Shown: positions 23,944 through 32,572 of the stretch, one piece after another | Position numbering within the stretch: the first letter of the stretch is position 1 | Layout of the letters: each line of letters begins with the position of its first letter | Origin: JANWVO01 sp037446555 | GTDB lineage: Bacteria; Acidobacteriota; Terriglobia; Bryobacterales; Bryobacteraceae | Assembly: GCA_037446555.1 (NCBI GenBank) | Contig: JBBIIK010000002.1 | Coordinates: 124,001-188,000, forward strand | Direction: 5' to 3' | Length of the DNA: 64,000 nt | Made by a program: the position numbers and the translations under genes | Notes under the pieces: model-generated | Databases searched by the model: none | What the model was told of the DNA's origin: nothing | What the model saw: only the letters and a program-made list of their open reading frames with translations

Positions 23944-26567
23944 AAGTTGGCATCGACCTGGGCACCACGAATTCCGCTGTTGCGTTCATCGATCCACGCG
24001 AGGCGGAAGGCGCGGATTTTCCACCGGTCCATGTGCTGCCCGTGCTGCAGAAGACCGCATCTGGCGCCGTGGAGCCCCGCCGCACGCTGCCTTCCTTTCT
24101 GTTGCTGGAAGGCGACGGCATCGTGGGTGAATACGCGCGCGAACAGGGCACGCTGGCGCCGACGCGGCTGATTCATTCGGCGAAGAGCTGGCTGTCGAAC
24201 CCGGAGGTGGACCGCCGCGCGAAGATCCTGCCGTGGGACGCACAGGAGGCGGGCCGGGTGATGTCGCCGGTGGAGGCTTCGGCGCGCTACTTGGCGCACC
24301 TCCGCGAGGCGTGGGAAGCGGCGGGGAAAGGACCGCTGGCGGAGCAGGAAGTGGTTCTCACCGTGCCCGCCTCGTTCGACGAGGAGGCGCGGGAGCTGAC
24401 CGTCGAGGCGGCGCGCATGGCGGGAATCGGAAACCTGACGCTGCTCGAGGAGCCAGCCGCCGCGTTCTATGCGTGGATCGCCAATCATCTGGCGCAGTCG
24501 CAGAAAGCGCTCTTCGACGGGATGACGGTGCTCGTGGTCGACGTCGGCGGCGGCACATCGGACTTCACCGTGATCCGCGTCAGCCGGGAAAACGACCGCG
24601 TGTCGTTCACGCGTACCGCCGTGGGAAGGCACCTGCTGCTGGGCGGGGACAATCTGGATCTCACGCTGGCGTGGCTGGCGGAGACGAAGCTCGAGCGGCA
24701 GCTGGCATTGCGGCAGCGCGCCGCGCTGAGAAGACAGTGCTCGGCGGCGAAGGAGCAGTTGCTGGCGGTGCCCGGCGTGCCGCAAGTGGAGATTACCGTG
24801 CTGGGCGCGGGCACGTCGCTGATCGGCGGCACGCTGAAGACGGCGATCCTCCGCGAGGAGGCGATGGAGCTGGCGCTGGACGGGTTCCTGCCCTTCTGCG
24901 CGCTCGACGAGAAGCCGCAGGAAGACAAGCGAAGCCTGTTCCGCGAGGCGGGGCTGCCCTATGTGAGCGACCCCGCGGTGACGCGCCACCTGGCGGCGTT
25001 CCTTTCCGCCAGCGGCTCGCCGCCGCCCGACGCCATCCTGTTCAACGGCGGCTTCTTCATCCCGGAGCTGCTGCGCCGCCGGCTGGCGGACGTTGTCGAG
25101 AGCTGGTACGGGAAGCGCCCGCTGATCTTCGAAAACAACGAGCTGGACCTTGCTGTCGCCATCGGCGCCGCATACTACGGCTATGTGCGCGGCACCGGCG
25201 CCGGCGTGCTGGTGCGGGGAGGGCTGCCGAGGGCGTATTACGTGGGAGTGGAGTCGCCCGCGGCGGATGTCATTCGAACCGTTTGCCTGGTGCCGCGCGG
25301 CACGGAAGAGGGCACGACGCTCGAGCCCGAGATCGAGAGCCTGCAGCTGGTGGCCAACAAGGCGGTGAGCTTCCGCCTGTATTCCTCGTTGACGCGCACG
25401 GAAGACCGGTGCGGTGAAGTGGTGGAGTTCCCCGCCGCAGCCGCAGGCGAGGAAATGCACGTGCATGCGCCGCTGGAGGCCGTGATCCGTTTCGGCAAGA
25501 AGGCCGAAGAGCGGCTGATTCCGGTGCGGCTGGGCGCGCGGCTCACCGAGATCGGCACGCTGGAGCTCTGGGCGGAGTCACGGATCAGCGAACACCGGTG
25601 GCGCTTGCAGTTCGAGTTGCGCAAGCCGGTGCTGGCCGAACAGCAGAAGCGCGCGCGGCCGGCGGCGGTGATCAGCGCCGAGGCGGTGGAACGCGCCTGC
25701 GCCGCGGTGCGCGAGGTCTTCGAAGCGGGTGCCGCTCCGCAAGAGGAGTTGCCCGCGCGGCTCGAACAGATCCTGGCGCTCGGGCGCAACAGCTGGCCGC
25801 TGGAGGTGATTCGCCGGCTGGCTGATGTGTTCCTGGAGACAAGCGCGGGGCGGCGGATCTCGCCAGGGCATGAAGTGCGCTGGCTGAATCTGGCGGGGCT
25901 GTGCCTGCGCCCCGGGTTCGGGCACCCGGCCGATGAGTACCGCATTGAGCTCTCGCGGCGCGTGTGGGCGCAGGGGCTCGCGTTCGACAACCGCGTGGAA
26001 AACGAGACGCAGTGGTGGATCTTCTGGGGGCGCGTCGCCGGCGGGCTGAACCGCAACCAGCAGGCCGACGTATTTCAGCGCATCGCCTGGGCGCTGCTGC
26101 CGAAGGGCAAGCCGCCGCGGCTGAACGCGAGCCTCGAACGCGAAATGTGGCGCTGCGCGGCGTCGCTGGAGCTGTTGCCCGCGGGCACGCGGACCGAGCT
26201 GGGCAACGGGCTGGTGAGGCGGCTGCGCGCGTCCCCCAATGCAAGCGACTTCTGGTGCCTGGCGCGCATCGGCGCGCGCAAGCTCTTCTATGCGCCTGCC
26301 AATCAGGTGCTGCCTCCGGCGGCGGCGGCGCGCTGGATCGAGAGCATCCTGAAGCTGCCCGGCTGCGAGGAGTGCCTGGCGCGGCTGGCGCAGGTGACAG
26401 GCGACTCCGTGCGGGACATTCCGCCGGCGACGCTGGAAACGGTGCGCCGCGCGCTTGCCGGCAGCCCGGAATGGATGAGGATCGTGGAAGGCGAGGCGGG
26501 CGCGGACCTGGAGTCGATGGCGCGCGTCTTCGGCGAAGAGCTGCCAGAAGGTCTGGTGCTGGGATGA
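23940..26567 (+). CDS. Atypical Hsp70 family protein, long form with C-terminal extension
   Basis: An 875-residue Hsp70. The nucleotide-binding half is intact: VGIDLGTTNSAVAF, VPASFDEEARELT, LLEEPAAAFYAWI, VVDVGGGTSDFTVI, ILFNGGFFIPELL. A beta domain at about 480-570 is followed by an extra helical region of about 300 residues (VERACAAVREVFEAG through WIFWGRVAGGLNRNQQADVFQRIAW) of the DUF3731 type seen in such Hsp70s. It overlaps the shorter Hsp70 (ATGA) and the thiL start (ATGA), so stoichiometry is tightly coupled. The two Hsp70s are clearly paralogous. Substrates are unknown. Confidence 0.88.
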   Translation: MKVGIDLGTTNSAVAFIDPREAEGADFPPVHVLPVLQKTASGAVEPRRTLPSFLLLEGDGIVGEYAREQGTLAPTRLIHSAKSWLSNPEVDRRAKILPWDAQEAGRVMSPVEASARYLAHLREAWEAAGKGPLAEQEVVLTVPASFDEEARELTVEAARMAGIGNLTLLEEPAAAFYAWIANHLAQSQKALFDGMTVLVVDVGGGTSDFTVIRVSRENDRVSFTRTAVGRHLLLGGDNLDLTLAWLAETKLERQLALRQRAALRRQCSAAKEQLLAVPGVPQVEITVLGAGTSLIGGTLKTAILREEAMELALDGFLPFCALDEKPQEDKRSLFREAGLPYVSDPAVTRHLAAFLSASGSPPPDAILFNGGFFIPELLRRRLADVVESWYGKRPLIFENNELDLAVAIGAAYYGYVRGTGAGVLVRGGLPRAYYVGVESPAADVIRTVCLVPRGTEEGTTLEPEIESLQLVANKAVSFRLYSSLTRTEDRCGEVVEFPAAAAGEEMHVHAPLEAVIRFGKKAEERLIPVRLGARLTEIGTLELWAESRISEHRWRLQFELRKPVLAEQQKRARPAAVISAEAVERACAAVREVFEAGAAPQEELPARLEQILALGRNSWPLEVIRRLADVFLETSAGRRISPGHEVRWLNLAGLCLRPGFGHPADEYRIELSRRVWAQGLAFDNRVENETQWWIFWGRVAGGLNRNQQADVFQRIAWALLPKGKPPRLNASLEREMWRCAASLELLPAGTRTELGNGLVRRLRASPNASDFWCLARIGARKLFYAPANQVLPPAAAARWIESILKLPGCEECLARLAQVTGDSVRDIPPATLETVRRALAGSPEWMRIVEGEAGADLESMARVFGEELPEGLVLG

Positions 26568-27427
26568 ACGAGGATGCCTGGATCGCCGCAATTCGCCGCT
26601 GGACAGCGGCGCGCCCGTGCGCCGATCTGCGGCTCGGCATCGGGGATGATTGCGCCATCGTGCGCCCGCCGGCGGGGCACGAGCTGCTGATCACGACCGA
26701 CCTTCTTGTGGAAGGCGTGCATTTCCGGCGAGGCTGGCTGACGGCGCGGCAGACGGGCAAGAAGGCACTGGCGCGCGGTTTGAGCGATGTTGCCGCCATG
26801 GGCGGAACGGCGCGCTTTGCGTTGCTGTCACTGGCGCTGCCGACGTGGGCGGGCGCGAGGTGGGTCAAGGACTTCTACAGCGGAGTCGGAGAGCTGGCGC
26901 AGCATTGGGATGTGGAAGTGATTGGCGGCGACCTGACGCGAAGCAGGATCCTGACAGCGGATGTGGTCGTGGTTGGCTACGCCCGCGCAGGCGAGGCGCT
27001 GCGGCGCAGCGGGGCGCGCCCGGGCGATGGCATCTTCGTCTCCGGCGCGCTGGGGCGAGCTGCCGCCGCAGGGTACAGGGATGTACCGGAACCGCGGCTG
27101 GAATTGGGCGTGAAGCTGCGCGGAAGGGCGACGGCGTGCATGGACTTGAGCGACGGGCTGGCCCTGGATCTGCACCGGATGTGCGTGGCTTCGGGCACGT
27201 CCGCAGAGCTGGACGGGGTGCTGCCCAACGCTCCGGGAGCGTCACTGGAAGAGGCGCTCTGCGGGGGCGAGGACTACGAGCTGCTCTGCACGCTGCCGTC
27301 CGGCGCCAGGCCGCCGCGCGGTTTTACGCGCATCGGCCGCATGGTGGAAGGCCGTCCACCGGGCGCCGTCTGGTTTGCGGGAGTCCGGCTGGCGGCGCGC
27401 GGGTGGGATCCGTTCAGGCGGCGCTGA
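26564..27427 (+). CDS. thiL: Thiamine-monophosphate kinase
   Basis: A 287-residue ThiL, phosphorylating thiamine monophosphate to the active diphosphate. Motifs: LRLGIGDDCAIV, TTDLLVEGVHFRRGW, KALARGLSDVAAMGG, VIGGDLTRS, MDLSDGLALDLHRM and GGEDYELLCTLP. It is some 30 residues shorter than many homologues, mainly at the C-terminus, but all binding motifs are present. ATG 26564 overlaps the stop of the long Hsp70 gene. There is no other thiamine gene nearby, so its place after the Hsp70s is probably not pathway-related. Confidence 0.95.
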   Translation: MNEDAWIAAIRRWTAARPCADLRLGIGDDCAIVRPPAGHELLITTDLLVEGVHFRRGWLTARQTGKKALARGLSDVAAMGGTARFALLSLALPTWAGARWVKDFYSGVGELAQHWDVEVIGGDLTRSRILTADVVVVGYARAGEALRRSGARPGDGIFVSGALGRAAAAGYRDVPEPRLELGVKLRGRATACMDLSDGLALDLHRMCVASGTSAELDGVLPNAPGASLEEALCGGEDYELLCTLPSGARPPRGFTRIGRMVEGRPPGAVWFAGVRLAARGWDPFRRR

Positions 27428-27581
27428 GGATGGAACGGAAAGGGCGGGCGCCTGAACGCCGCAGCCGTGCCGGAACGGTATTGATTGTCGCGGCATTACG
27501 GCTGGCACAGCTCCGCGCACGCGGAATAGGGCCCTCGGAGTTTTCCCGGGCTTTGTGATTCGCGATCCCGCCGCCCGCCCG

Positions 27582-30500
27582 TCAGGACTCCTCAGACGTT
27601 CTGCCCGCGGCTGTGTCGACGGCGCGCAGCAGCTTCTCGGCCTCAAACGGCTTCGGGATGTAGCCGTCCATTCCCGCTGCCAGGCAGACCTCTTCATCGC
27701 CGCGCATAGCGTTGGCAGTGAGGGCGAGGATCGGGCTATGGCGGCCGACGGCCCGCTCCAGCGCACGGATTTGCCGCGTCGCCTCCAGCCCGTCCATGTC
27801 GGGCATCTGCACATCCATCAGGATCACATCGAAGCGCTCGCGCTGGGCAAGTTCCACGGCCTTGCGGCCGTTTTCCACGCTGACGACCTCGTGCCCCTGC
27901 CGGCTCATCAGCAGCTCGACCAGGCGGCGGTTCACCTGATTGTCTTCCGCCAGCAGGATGCGGAGCCGCGGAGGCCTGGCCCCCTGCCGCGCCGGAGCGT
28001 CTTCAGGCTGGCCGGACACTGGCTGCGGCGAAAGAACACACGTGGCCGACGCGGATCTGGACTGCGCCGCCACCGGTTCGGCGCAGACGCCCACCAGGAT
28101 TTCCACTGTGAAAGTGGAACCCTGCCCCGGCTGGCTCTCCACGCGAATCCCGCCTCCCATCAGCCGTGCGAGGCGAGAAGAGATGGCCAGGCCGAGGCCC
28201 GTTCCTCCGAAGCGCCGCGTGATGGATCCATCGGCCTGGCGGAAGGCCTCGAAGATAGCGTCCTGCTGGTCCGGAGGTATGCCAATCCCGGTGTCCCGCA
28301 CCAGGAGCCGCATCAGGAGCCGCGTTTTCGTCAGCGGTTCGGTTTCTATACGCAGCTCCACGCCTCCCTCCTGGGTAAATTTCACGGCGTTGTTCAGAAG
28401 GTTCAGCAGAATCTGGAAGACTCGTTGTTCGTCGCCCACGACGCGCTGCGGCACGCCCGGAGCACAATTCATGGAGAGATGCAGCCCCTTCTCGAGAGCG
28501 CGTGATACGGCGGACTGAAGCGCGTGCTCGGCGACGAGGCGGGGCTCGAAGGGCTCGGCCTGAATCTCCATGTAGCCTGCCTCGATCTTGGAGAGGTCGA
28601 GGATGTCGTTCAGGAGGTGGAGCAGGCGGTCGGCAGAGAGCTTCACCGTTTCGAGATATTCCCGCTGCTCGCTGGTGAGCTCGGTGGTCAGCGCGAGATC
28701 CGTCATCCCCAGAATGCCGTTCATGGGCGTGCGGATCTCGTGCGAGACGTTGGCGAGGAACTCGTCCTTCAGGCGGTTGGCACGTTCGCTGCGCTCCTTC
28801 TCCTCGCGCAACTGCCGGGTGCGCTCCTCCACCGCGCGCTCGAGCTTGGCATTCTCCCGCTGGTGGCGGACCTTCGACTGCTGCAGGTACAGCAGCACCA
28901 GCGCCACCGACAGAAGAATCCCCAGCAACCGCGTCACCGGGTGCGCCCACCACGGCGGATGAATGCGGAACTCGAACACCGCCGACGCCTCGCTCCACGT
29001 GCGGGTGCCGTCAAAACCGCGCACCTCGAGCCGGTACTTGCCCGCAGGAAGGTCGGGGAACTGGATCTCGGACAGGTGCGTCTCCTTCCACTCTTCCGAT
29101 AGCCCTACCAGCCGGTAAAGGTATCTCTGCGCCGAAGGGCGGGCAAAGCGGAGGACCGCGAAGCGAACCGTCAGCGTGTTGTCCTGGTGACGCACTTCGG
29201 CGCGGGCGGAGGGATCGAACGCCCGCTTGCCGAGACGAACCGAGGTGAGAACCGTTCTGGGCGTTCCCGGAGAAGGCTTCCCCTCCGCCTCGCGGAACCG
29301 TGACAGCCCCCCGCTGGTTCCGATCCAGACTCCGCCATCGGAGGCCGCAGCAAAGGCGTCCGTGTTGCAGTCGTCCCAGATCAGGCCGTCCCCGCGCCGG
29401 TATTGAAGCCATGTCTTGCCATCAAACACGGCCAGCCCACGGTCCGTACCCGCCCAGAGATGTCCCTTCGAATCGTGCCGGGCGAAATACACGAGAGCGG
29501 ACGGAAGGCCGTCGGCGGGAGTGAAATGCTGCAACCGCAACCGCCCCGATTCCAGAATGCCTCTGGTCAATCCCGAGGGATCCATGTAGACCACCCACAT
29601 CTCGCCCCGTGCATCAAACGAGATGCCATGGATGGCCTCGTGGAGTAACCCGTCGTGCTTCCCGTAGCGGACCCATCCGCCATCTTTGTACCGGTACAGA
29701 CCGTCTCGCGCTCCGAACCAGATGGAACCGTCCGGTCCTTCCGCGACAGCCAATCCACGGCGCGGCCTGCCATCAGGGAAAGGAATGTCGCTGGTTCTAC
29801 CGTCCGGCTCGATGATCCACAGCGCGGAACGGTTGGAAACGGCGGTGTAGATGCGCCCGTTCCGTCCTTGGCGAAGCCGCATGACAAAAGCCCCGTCCTC
29901 GGCAGCCGGAATGGCGATGTGGCGGACGCGGCCCGTGCGAGGGTCCCGCCGGTACAGCCCGCCCTCCAGCGGCCCCGCCCAGATGGTGCCGTCCGATGCA
30001 GCCAGCATCGCGATGATCGCCCCCTTCGGAAACTCTGGCGCCAGGCGAAACTGGAATCCCTTACCGCTCCACTCCCCGCGGTAGACTCCATCACCCGTGC
30101 CTACCCACACTGTCCCGTCCTTGCCCTCCACCACTTGCCACACCGTTTCGTTGCCCAGCCCCTCCGCCTCCGAGTAACCCTCCCACTCGCCATAGCCGAT
30201 CCACCGGGCCAGCCCGCGCCCGTTCATTCCGAGCCAGAGGGATCCCTCCCTGTCCACGTAAACGCTCGAAACCGAGTCTCCGGGCAGACCGTTGCGCTTG
30301 GAGATCTGCTGCCACCGACCGTCGTGCAGGATCGCCAGCCCTCCCAGCACCGGAATCAGAAGCCTTCCTTTGTAGTCTTCCCCGAGCTGGGGCACCCAGG
30401 GACTTCTCAGGTCCAAGGGGCCGGGCGCCGGCTCGAAGCGGGAGCCCCCTTTGCGAAGAACCTCAAGATGCGATTCGCTCCTGATGTAGAGGTCCCCCTG

Positions 30501-31169
30501 CTGGTTCTCGAACAGAAAGCTCCACGGGCCGTGTTCTTTGTCGGGTTGAATGCTCAGCAGCCGGATACGGTCCCGTTCGTCGAGTTCACAGAGGCTTTTC
30601 ACGCATCCGAAAATCACCCTGCCGTCCCGGGTCACCGTCACGCCTGCCACTGCCCGGCTGGTCCGTCCCTCGCCCTCGGTGCGCGTCACCAGCTTGAAGA
30701 CCCAATCCTGTCTGGGGCCGACCCGTTCGCCGATGGCAAGCCCGAGCCTGGTCGCGGCGTAAAGACGGCCCCTCGAGTCGGACGCAAGGCCGCTCTTCCC
30801 GTTGACTCTTTGTTCGTCCCCGCCGGGCAGCACCGCTTGTACAAAGCGCCCTGCCTCCTGCCGGTAGAGCCCGTGCGTGGTTCCGAGCCACAGAGTCCCG
30901 TCCGGGGTCTGATGGATCGACAGGATGAAGGCCCCGCTCGCGATCTCCTTTGGCCCGAATTCCGTAAAGCCGCGGCCATCGTAGCGGAACAGCCCGTTCT
31001 GCGTCCCCACCCACAGAAATCCCTCGCGGTCCTGGAAGATGCTCTCCACGGCCAGGTTGTTCAGGCCGCTGTCGAAGTCGAAAGTTTGAAAGGAATACTG
31101 CTGGGCCAGAGCGTACTGCGAAAGCACAACCGCCAACAAAACAAAGCGGGCGTGCAGGCCGTACCGCAT
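27582..31169 (-). CDS. Hybrid two-component sensor kinase with Reg_prop propeller
   Basis: A 1195-residue one-protein signalling system. It has a signal peptide (MRYGLHARFVLLAVVLSQYALAQ), then two seven-bladed-type periplasmic propellers of repeated Reg_prop units (FLWVGTQNGLFRYDG, SLWLGMNGRGLARW, TVWVGTGDGVYRG and others) to about residue 620. A Y_Y_Y domain follows, then one membrane helix near 735-755, a coiled coil, HisKA (LANVSHEIRTPMNG, His near 810), HATPase (905-1025) and a receiver from about 1070 (RILLAEDNQVN; Asp near 1119). There is no AraC or other DNA-binding output domain, so the phosphate must leave to another protein. Related sensors often respond to polysaccharide pieces. 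ATG 31169 was chosen for the signal peptide. Confidence 0.93.
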   Translation of the reverse strand: MRYGLHARFVLLAVVLSQYALAQQYSFQTFDFDSGLNNLAVESIFQDREGFLWVGTQNGLFRYDGRGFTEFGPKEIASGAFILSIHQTPDGTLWLGTTHGLYRQEAGRFVQAVLPGGDEQRVNGKSGLASDSRGRLYAATRLGLAIGERVGPRQDWVFKLVTRTEGEGRTSRAVAGVTVTRDGRVIFGCVKSLCELDERDRIRLLSIQPDKEHGPWSFLFENQQGDLYIRSESHLEVLRKGGSRFEPAPGPLDLRSPWVPQLGEDYKGRLLIPVLGGLAILHDGRWQQISKRNGLPGDSVSSVYVDREGSLWLGMNGRGLARWIGYGEWEGYSEAEGLGNETVWQVVEGKDGTVWVGTGDGVYRGEWSGKGFQFRLAPEFPKGAIIAMLAASDGTIWAGPLEGGLYRRDPRTGRVRHIAIPAAEDGAFVMRLRQGRNGRIYTAVSNRSALWIIEPDGRTSDIPFPDGRPRRGLAVAEGPDGSIWFGARDGLYRYKDGGWVRYGKHDGLLHEAIHGISFDARGEMWVVYMDPSGLTRGILESGRLRLQHFTPADGLPSALVYFARHDSKGHLWAGTDRGLAVFDGKTWLQYRRGDGLIWDDCNTDAFAAASDGGVWIGTSGGLSRFREAEGKPSPGTPRTVLTSVRLGKRAFDPSARAEVRHQDNTLTVRFAVLRFARPSAQRYLYRLVGLSEEWKETHLSEIQFPDLPAGKYRLEVRGFDGTRTWSEASAVFEFRIHPPWWAHPVTRLLGILLSVALVLLYLQQSKVRHQRENAKLERAVEERTRQLREEKERSERANRLKDEFLANVSHEIRTPMNGILGMTDLALTTELTSEQREYLETVKLSADRLLHLLNDILDLSKIEAGYMEIQAEPFEPRLVAEHALQSAVSRALEKGLHLSMNCAPGVPQRVVGDEQRVFQILLNLLNNAVKFTQEGGVELRIETEPLTKTRLLMRLLVRDTGIGIPPDQQDAIFEAFRQADGSITRRFGGTGLGLAISSRLARLMGGGIRVESQPGQGSTFTVEILVGVCAEPVAAQSRSASATCVLSPQPVSGQPEDAPARQGARPPRLRILLAEDNQVNRRLVELLMSRQGHEVVSVENGRKAVELAQRERFDVILMDVQMPDMDGLEATRQIRALERAVGRHSPILALTANAMRGDEEVCLAAGMDGYIPKPFEAEKLLRAVDTAAGRTSEES

Positions 31170-31250
31170 CAGCCCATCTATCGGCGGATCGGGACTGCCG
31201 CTGCAGATCCTCCTCCGCAAATGCGGCTCGCGCGGGCCGCCGCGCCCGGC

Positions 31251-31256
31251 TACCAT
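31251..31256 (+). promoter_or_regulatory. Candidate -10 box, leaderless start of 31265
   Basis: TACCAT ends eight bases before the ATG at 31265. No Shine-Dalgarno sequence lies between. Confidence 0.4.
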
Positions 31257-31264
31257 GGAATCGC

Positions 31265-31618
31265 ATGGACAGCCCCCCGGAAGAGCTGGTCGACCATATC
31301 GTCACGCACGTGAGCGAGGAGCATCCGGAGCTAATCGCCGGGCTCGCCGACGCTGAGGTGGCCCGGCGCGTCGCCGCCGGGATCGCCCGAGCGAACTCCC
31401 ACTCCTTCGTACAGCCGGAGTCGGTCACCGCCTATGTCACGCTGATGTTTCTGGTCGCCCCGGATTTCGACTCACACCCCGCCATCGCCCGCGCGCTCCG
31501 GCTCCACGGAACCGAAGCCGAGCGGTTGCGACTCCTGTTCGAGCGCACGCGCGAAGAGGACTGGGACCAGGCGGCCGCTGGTTCGAAGGGATGGGAGGGT
31601 CTGCTGGCGCAAGCATGA
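31265..31618 (+). CDS. Small hypothetical protein
   Basis: A 117-residue acidic, mainly helical cytoplasmic protein that I do not recognise (stretches HVSEEHPELIAGLADAEVARRVAAGIARA and VTAYVTLMFLVAPDFDSHPAIARALR). No metal motif, membrane helix or signal peptide is visible. It is probably real because it is co-linear with, and overlaps by four bases, the DUF71 gene that follows, and because its codon use is like that of its neighbours. It starts directly behind a -10-like hexamer. Confidence 0.65.
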   Translation: MDSPPEELVDHIVTHVSEEHPELIAGLADAEVARRVAAGIARANSHSFVQPESVTAYVTLMFLVAPDFDSHPAIARALRLHGTEAERLRLLFERTREEDWDQAAAGSKGWEGLLAQA

Positions 31619-32340
31619 GCCGCCCGCGCGCTGTCATCTCGTGGTCGTCAGGCAAGGACGCCGCTTGGGCCCTTCATGTCATCGGCCAGCGCGGCGAGGT
31701 GGAGGTGGCCGGGCTTCTGTGCTCGATCAACGCCTCTTTCCAGCGGATTTCCATGCATGGCGTGCGCCGCCAGTTGCTGGAACGCCAGGCGCGCGCCACC
31801 GGGCTGCCGCTGGAAATAGTCGAACTTCCCTGGCCTTGTCCAAACGAGGAATACCAGCGGCGGATGGGGGCGGCGTGTGAGAGGCTCCGCGCCAAGGGCG
31901 TCGAGGCTGTGGTGTTCGGCGACATCCATTTGGCGGATGTGCGCGAGTACCGCGAAAAGCAGATGGCGCGCGCGGGGCTGAAACCGCTGTTTCCGCTCTG
32001 GGGCAGGGATTCGCGCGAGTTGCTCGGGGAGATGCTGGACGCCGGCATGCGGGCGCGGATCGTTTGCCTGGATCCCCGGCGCCTGAGGCCGGCCATGGCT
32101 GGCGCGGAGCTGTCAGCCAGCTGGCTGCGAGCCCTGCCACACGGCGTGGATGCGTGCGGCGAGAACGGCGAGTTTCACACCTTTGTCACCCACGCGCCTG
32201 TCTTCGCCGAGCCAGTGGATGTCTCGCTCGGAGAAGTTGTCGAGCGGGATGGATTCGTGTACGCCGACTTGCTGCCCAGAGCGCGCAATAGCGCTGCTGA
32301 TAAAATTGGAGATCAGCGGGCCCGTAGCTCAGCCGGATAG
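31615..32340 (+). CDS. DUF71 adenine nucleotide alpha-hydrolase (diphthine-ammonia-ligase-like)
   Basis: A 241-residue ATP-pyrophosphatase of the PP-loop type. The PP-loop is SSGKDAAWAL near residue 11 (SGGKDS in the family). Later motifs are AVVFGDIHLADVREYRE and CGENGEFHTFV, the latter typical of the DUF71/Dph6 group. Archaeal and eukaryotic members amidate diphthine, but bacteria lack diphthamide, so the bacterial substrate is unknown. ATG 31615 overlaps the previous stop; an upstream in-frame ATG at 31591 lies inside that gene. Its last seven codons and stop run into the tRNA-Arg gene. Confidence 0.85.
   Translation: MSRPRAVISWSSGKDAAWALHVIGQRGEVEVAGLLCSINASFQRISMHGVRRQLLERQARATGLPLEIVELPWPCPNEEYQRRMGAACERLRAKGVEAVVFGDIHLADVREYREKQMARAGLKPLFPLWGRDSRELLGEMLDAGMRARIVCLDPRRLRPAMAGAELSASWLRALPHGVDACGENGEFHTFVTHAPVFAEPVDVSLGEVVERDGFVYADLLPRARNSAADKIGDQRARSSAG
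32301..32306 (+). promoter_or_regulatory. Candidate -10 box of tRNA-Arg
   Basis: TAAAAT eleven bases upstream of the tRNA 5' end, inside the 3' end of the DUF71 coding sequence. It is the only AT-rich patch there. Confidence 0.3.
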
Positions 32341-32394
32341 AGCGTCTGGCTTCGAACCAGCAGGTCGGGGGTTCGAGTCCCTCCGGGCCCGCCA
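32318..32394 (+). tRNA. tRNA-Arg (anticodon TCG)
   Basis: A 77-base tRNA with CCA encoded. Acceptor GGGCCCG pairs with CGGGCCC, the D stem is GCTC/GAGC, the anticodon loop CTTCGAA gives TCG (reads CGA), and the T arm has GGTTCGAGTCC. The first anticodon-stem pair is a mismatch (T/C). The stop codon of the DUF71 gene is the TAG in its D loop. Confidence 0.95.
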
Positions 32395-32427
32395 TGGATT
32401 TTCTGCGCTGCCCGGATGAAAGAGGTT

Positions 32428-32503
32428 TGGTGGACCTGGAGGGATTCGAACCCTCGACCTCTTCCATGCCATGGAAGCGCGCTCCCAACTGCGCCACAGG
32501 CCC
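32428..32503 (-). tRNA. tRNA-Ala (anticodon GGC)
   Basis: A 76-base tRNA on the minus strand with encoded CCA. Acceptor GGGCCTG pairs with CAGGTCC, with one G-T pair. The anticodon loop ATGGCAT gives GGC, and the T arm is GGTTCGAATCC. It faces tRNA-Arg, with 33 bases between the two 3' ends. Confidence 0.95.
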
Positions 32504-32517
32504 ACGGGTCTCCTTTC

Positions 32518-32523
32518 ACTATA
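32518..32523 (-). promoter_or_regulatory. Candidate extended -10 box of tRNA-Ala
   Basis: On the minus strand, TGC-TATAGT lies 14 bases upstream of the tRNA 5' end; the extended TGN element can compensate for the poor -35. Confidence 0.45.
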
Positions 32524-32572
32524 GCATGGCGTCCGGGCGCGCCTCCGGCGGGATCGGCTAGCATGGGAGATC

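Noticed and set aside
29655..31313. Open frame of 552 codons opposite the hybrid sensor kinase
   Set aside because: Shadow of the Reg_prop region; no recognisable domain.
31615..32340. Diphthamide synthesis enzyme
   Set aside because: Bacteria do not make diphthamide; only the family resemblance is kept.
32318..32503. tRNA pair as an integration site of a mobile element
   Set aside because: No integrase, no direct repeat of a tRNA 3' end, and the flanking genes are ordinary chromosomal genes.
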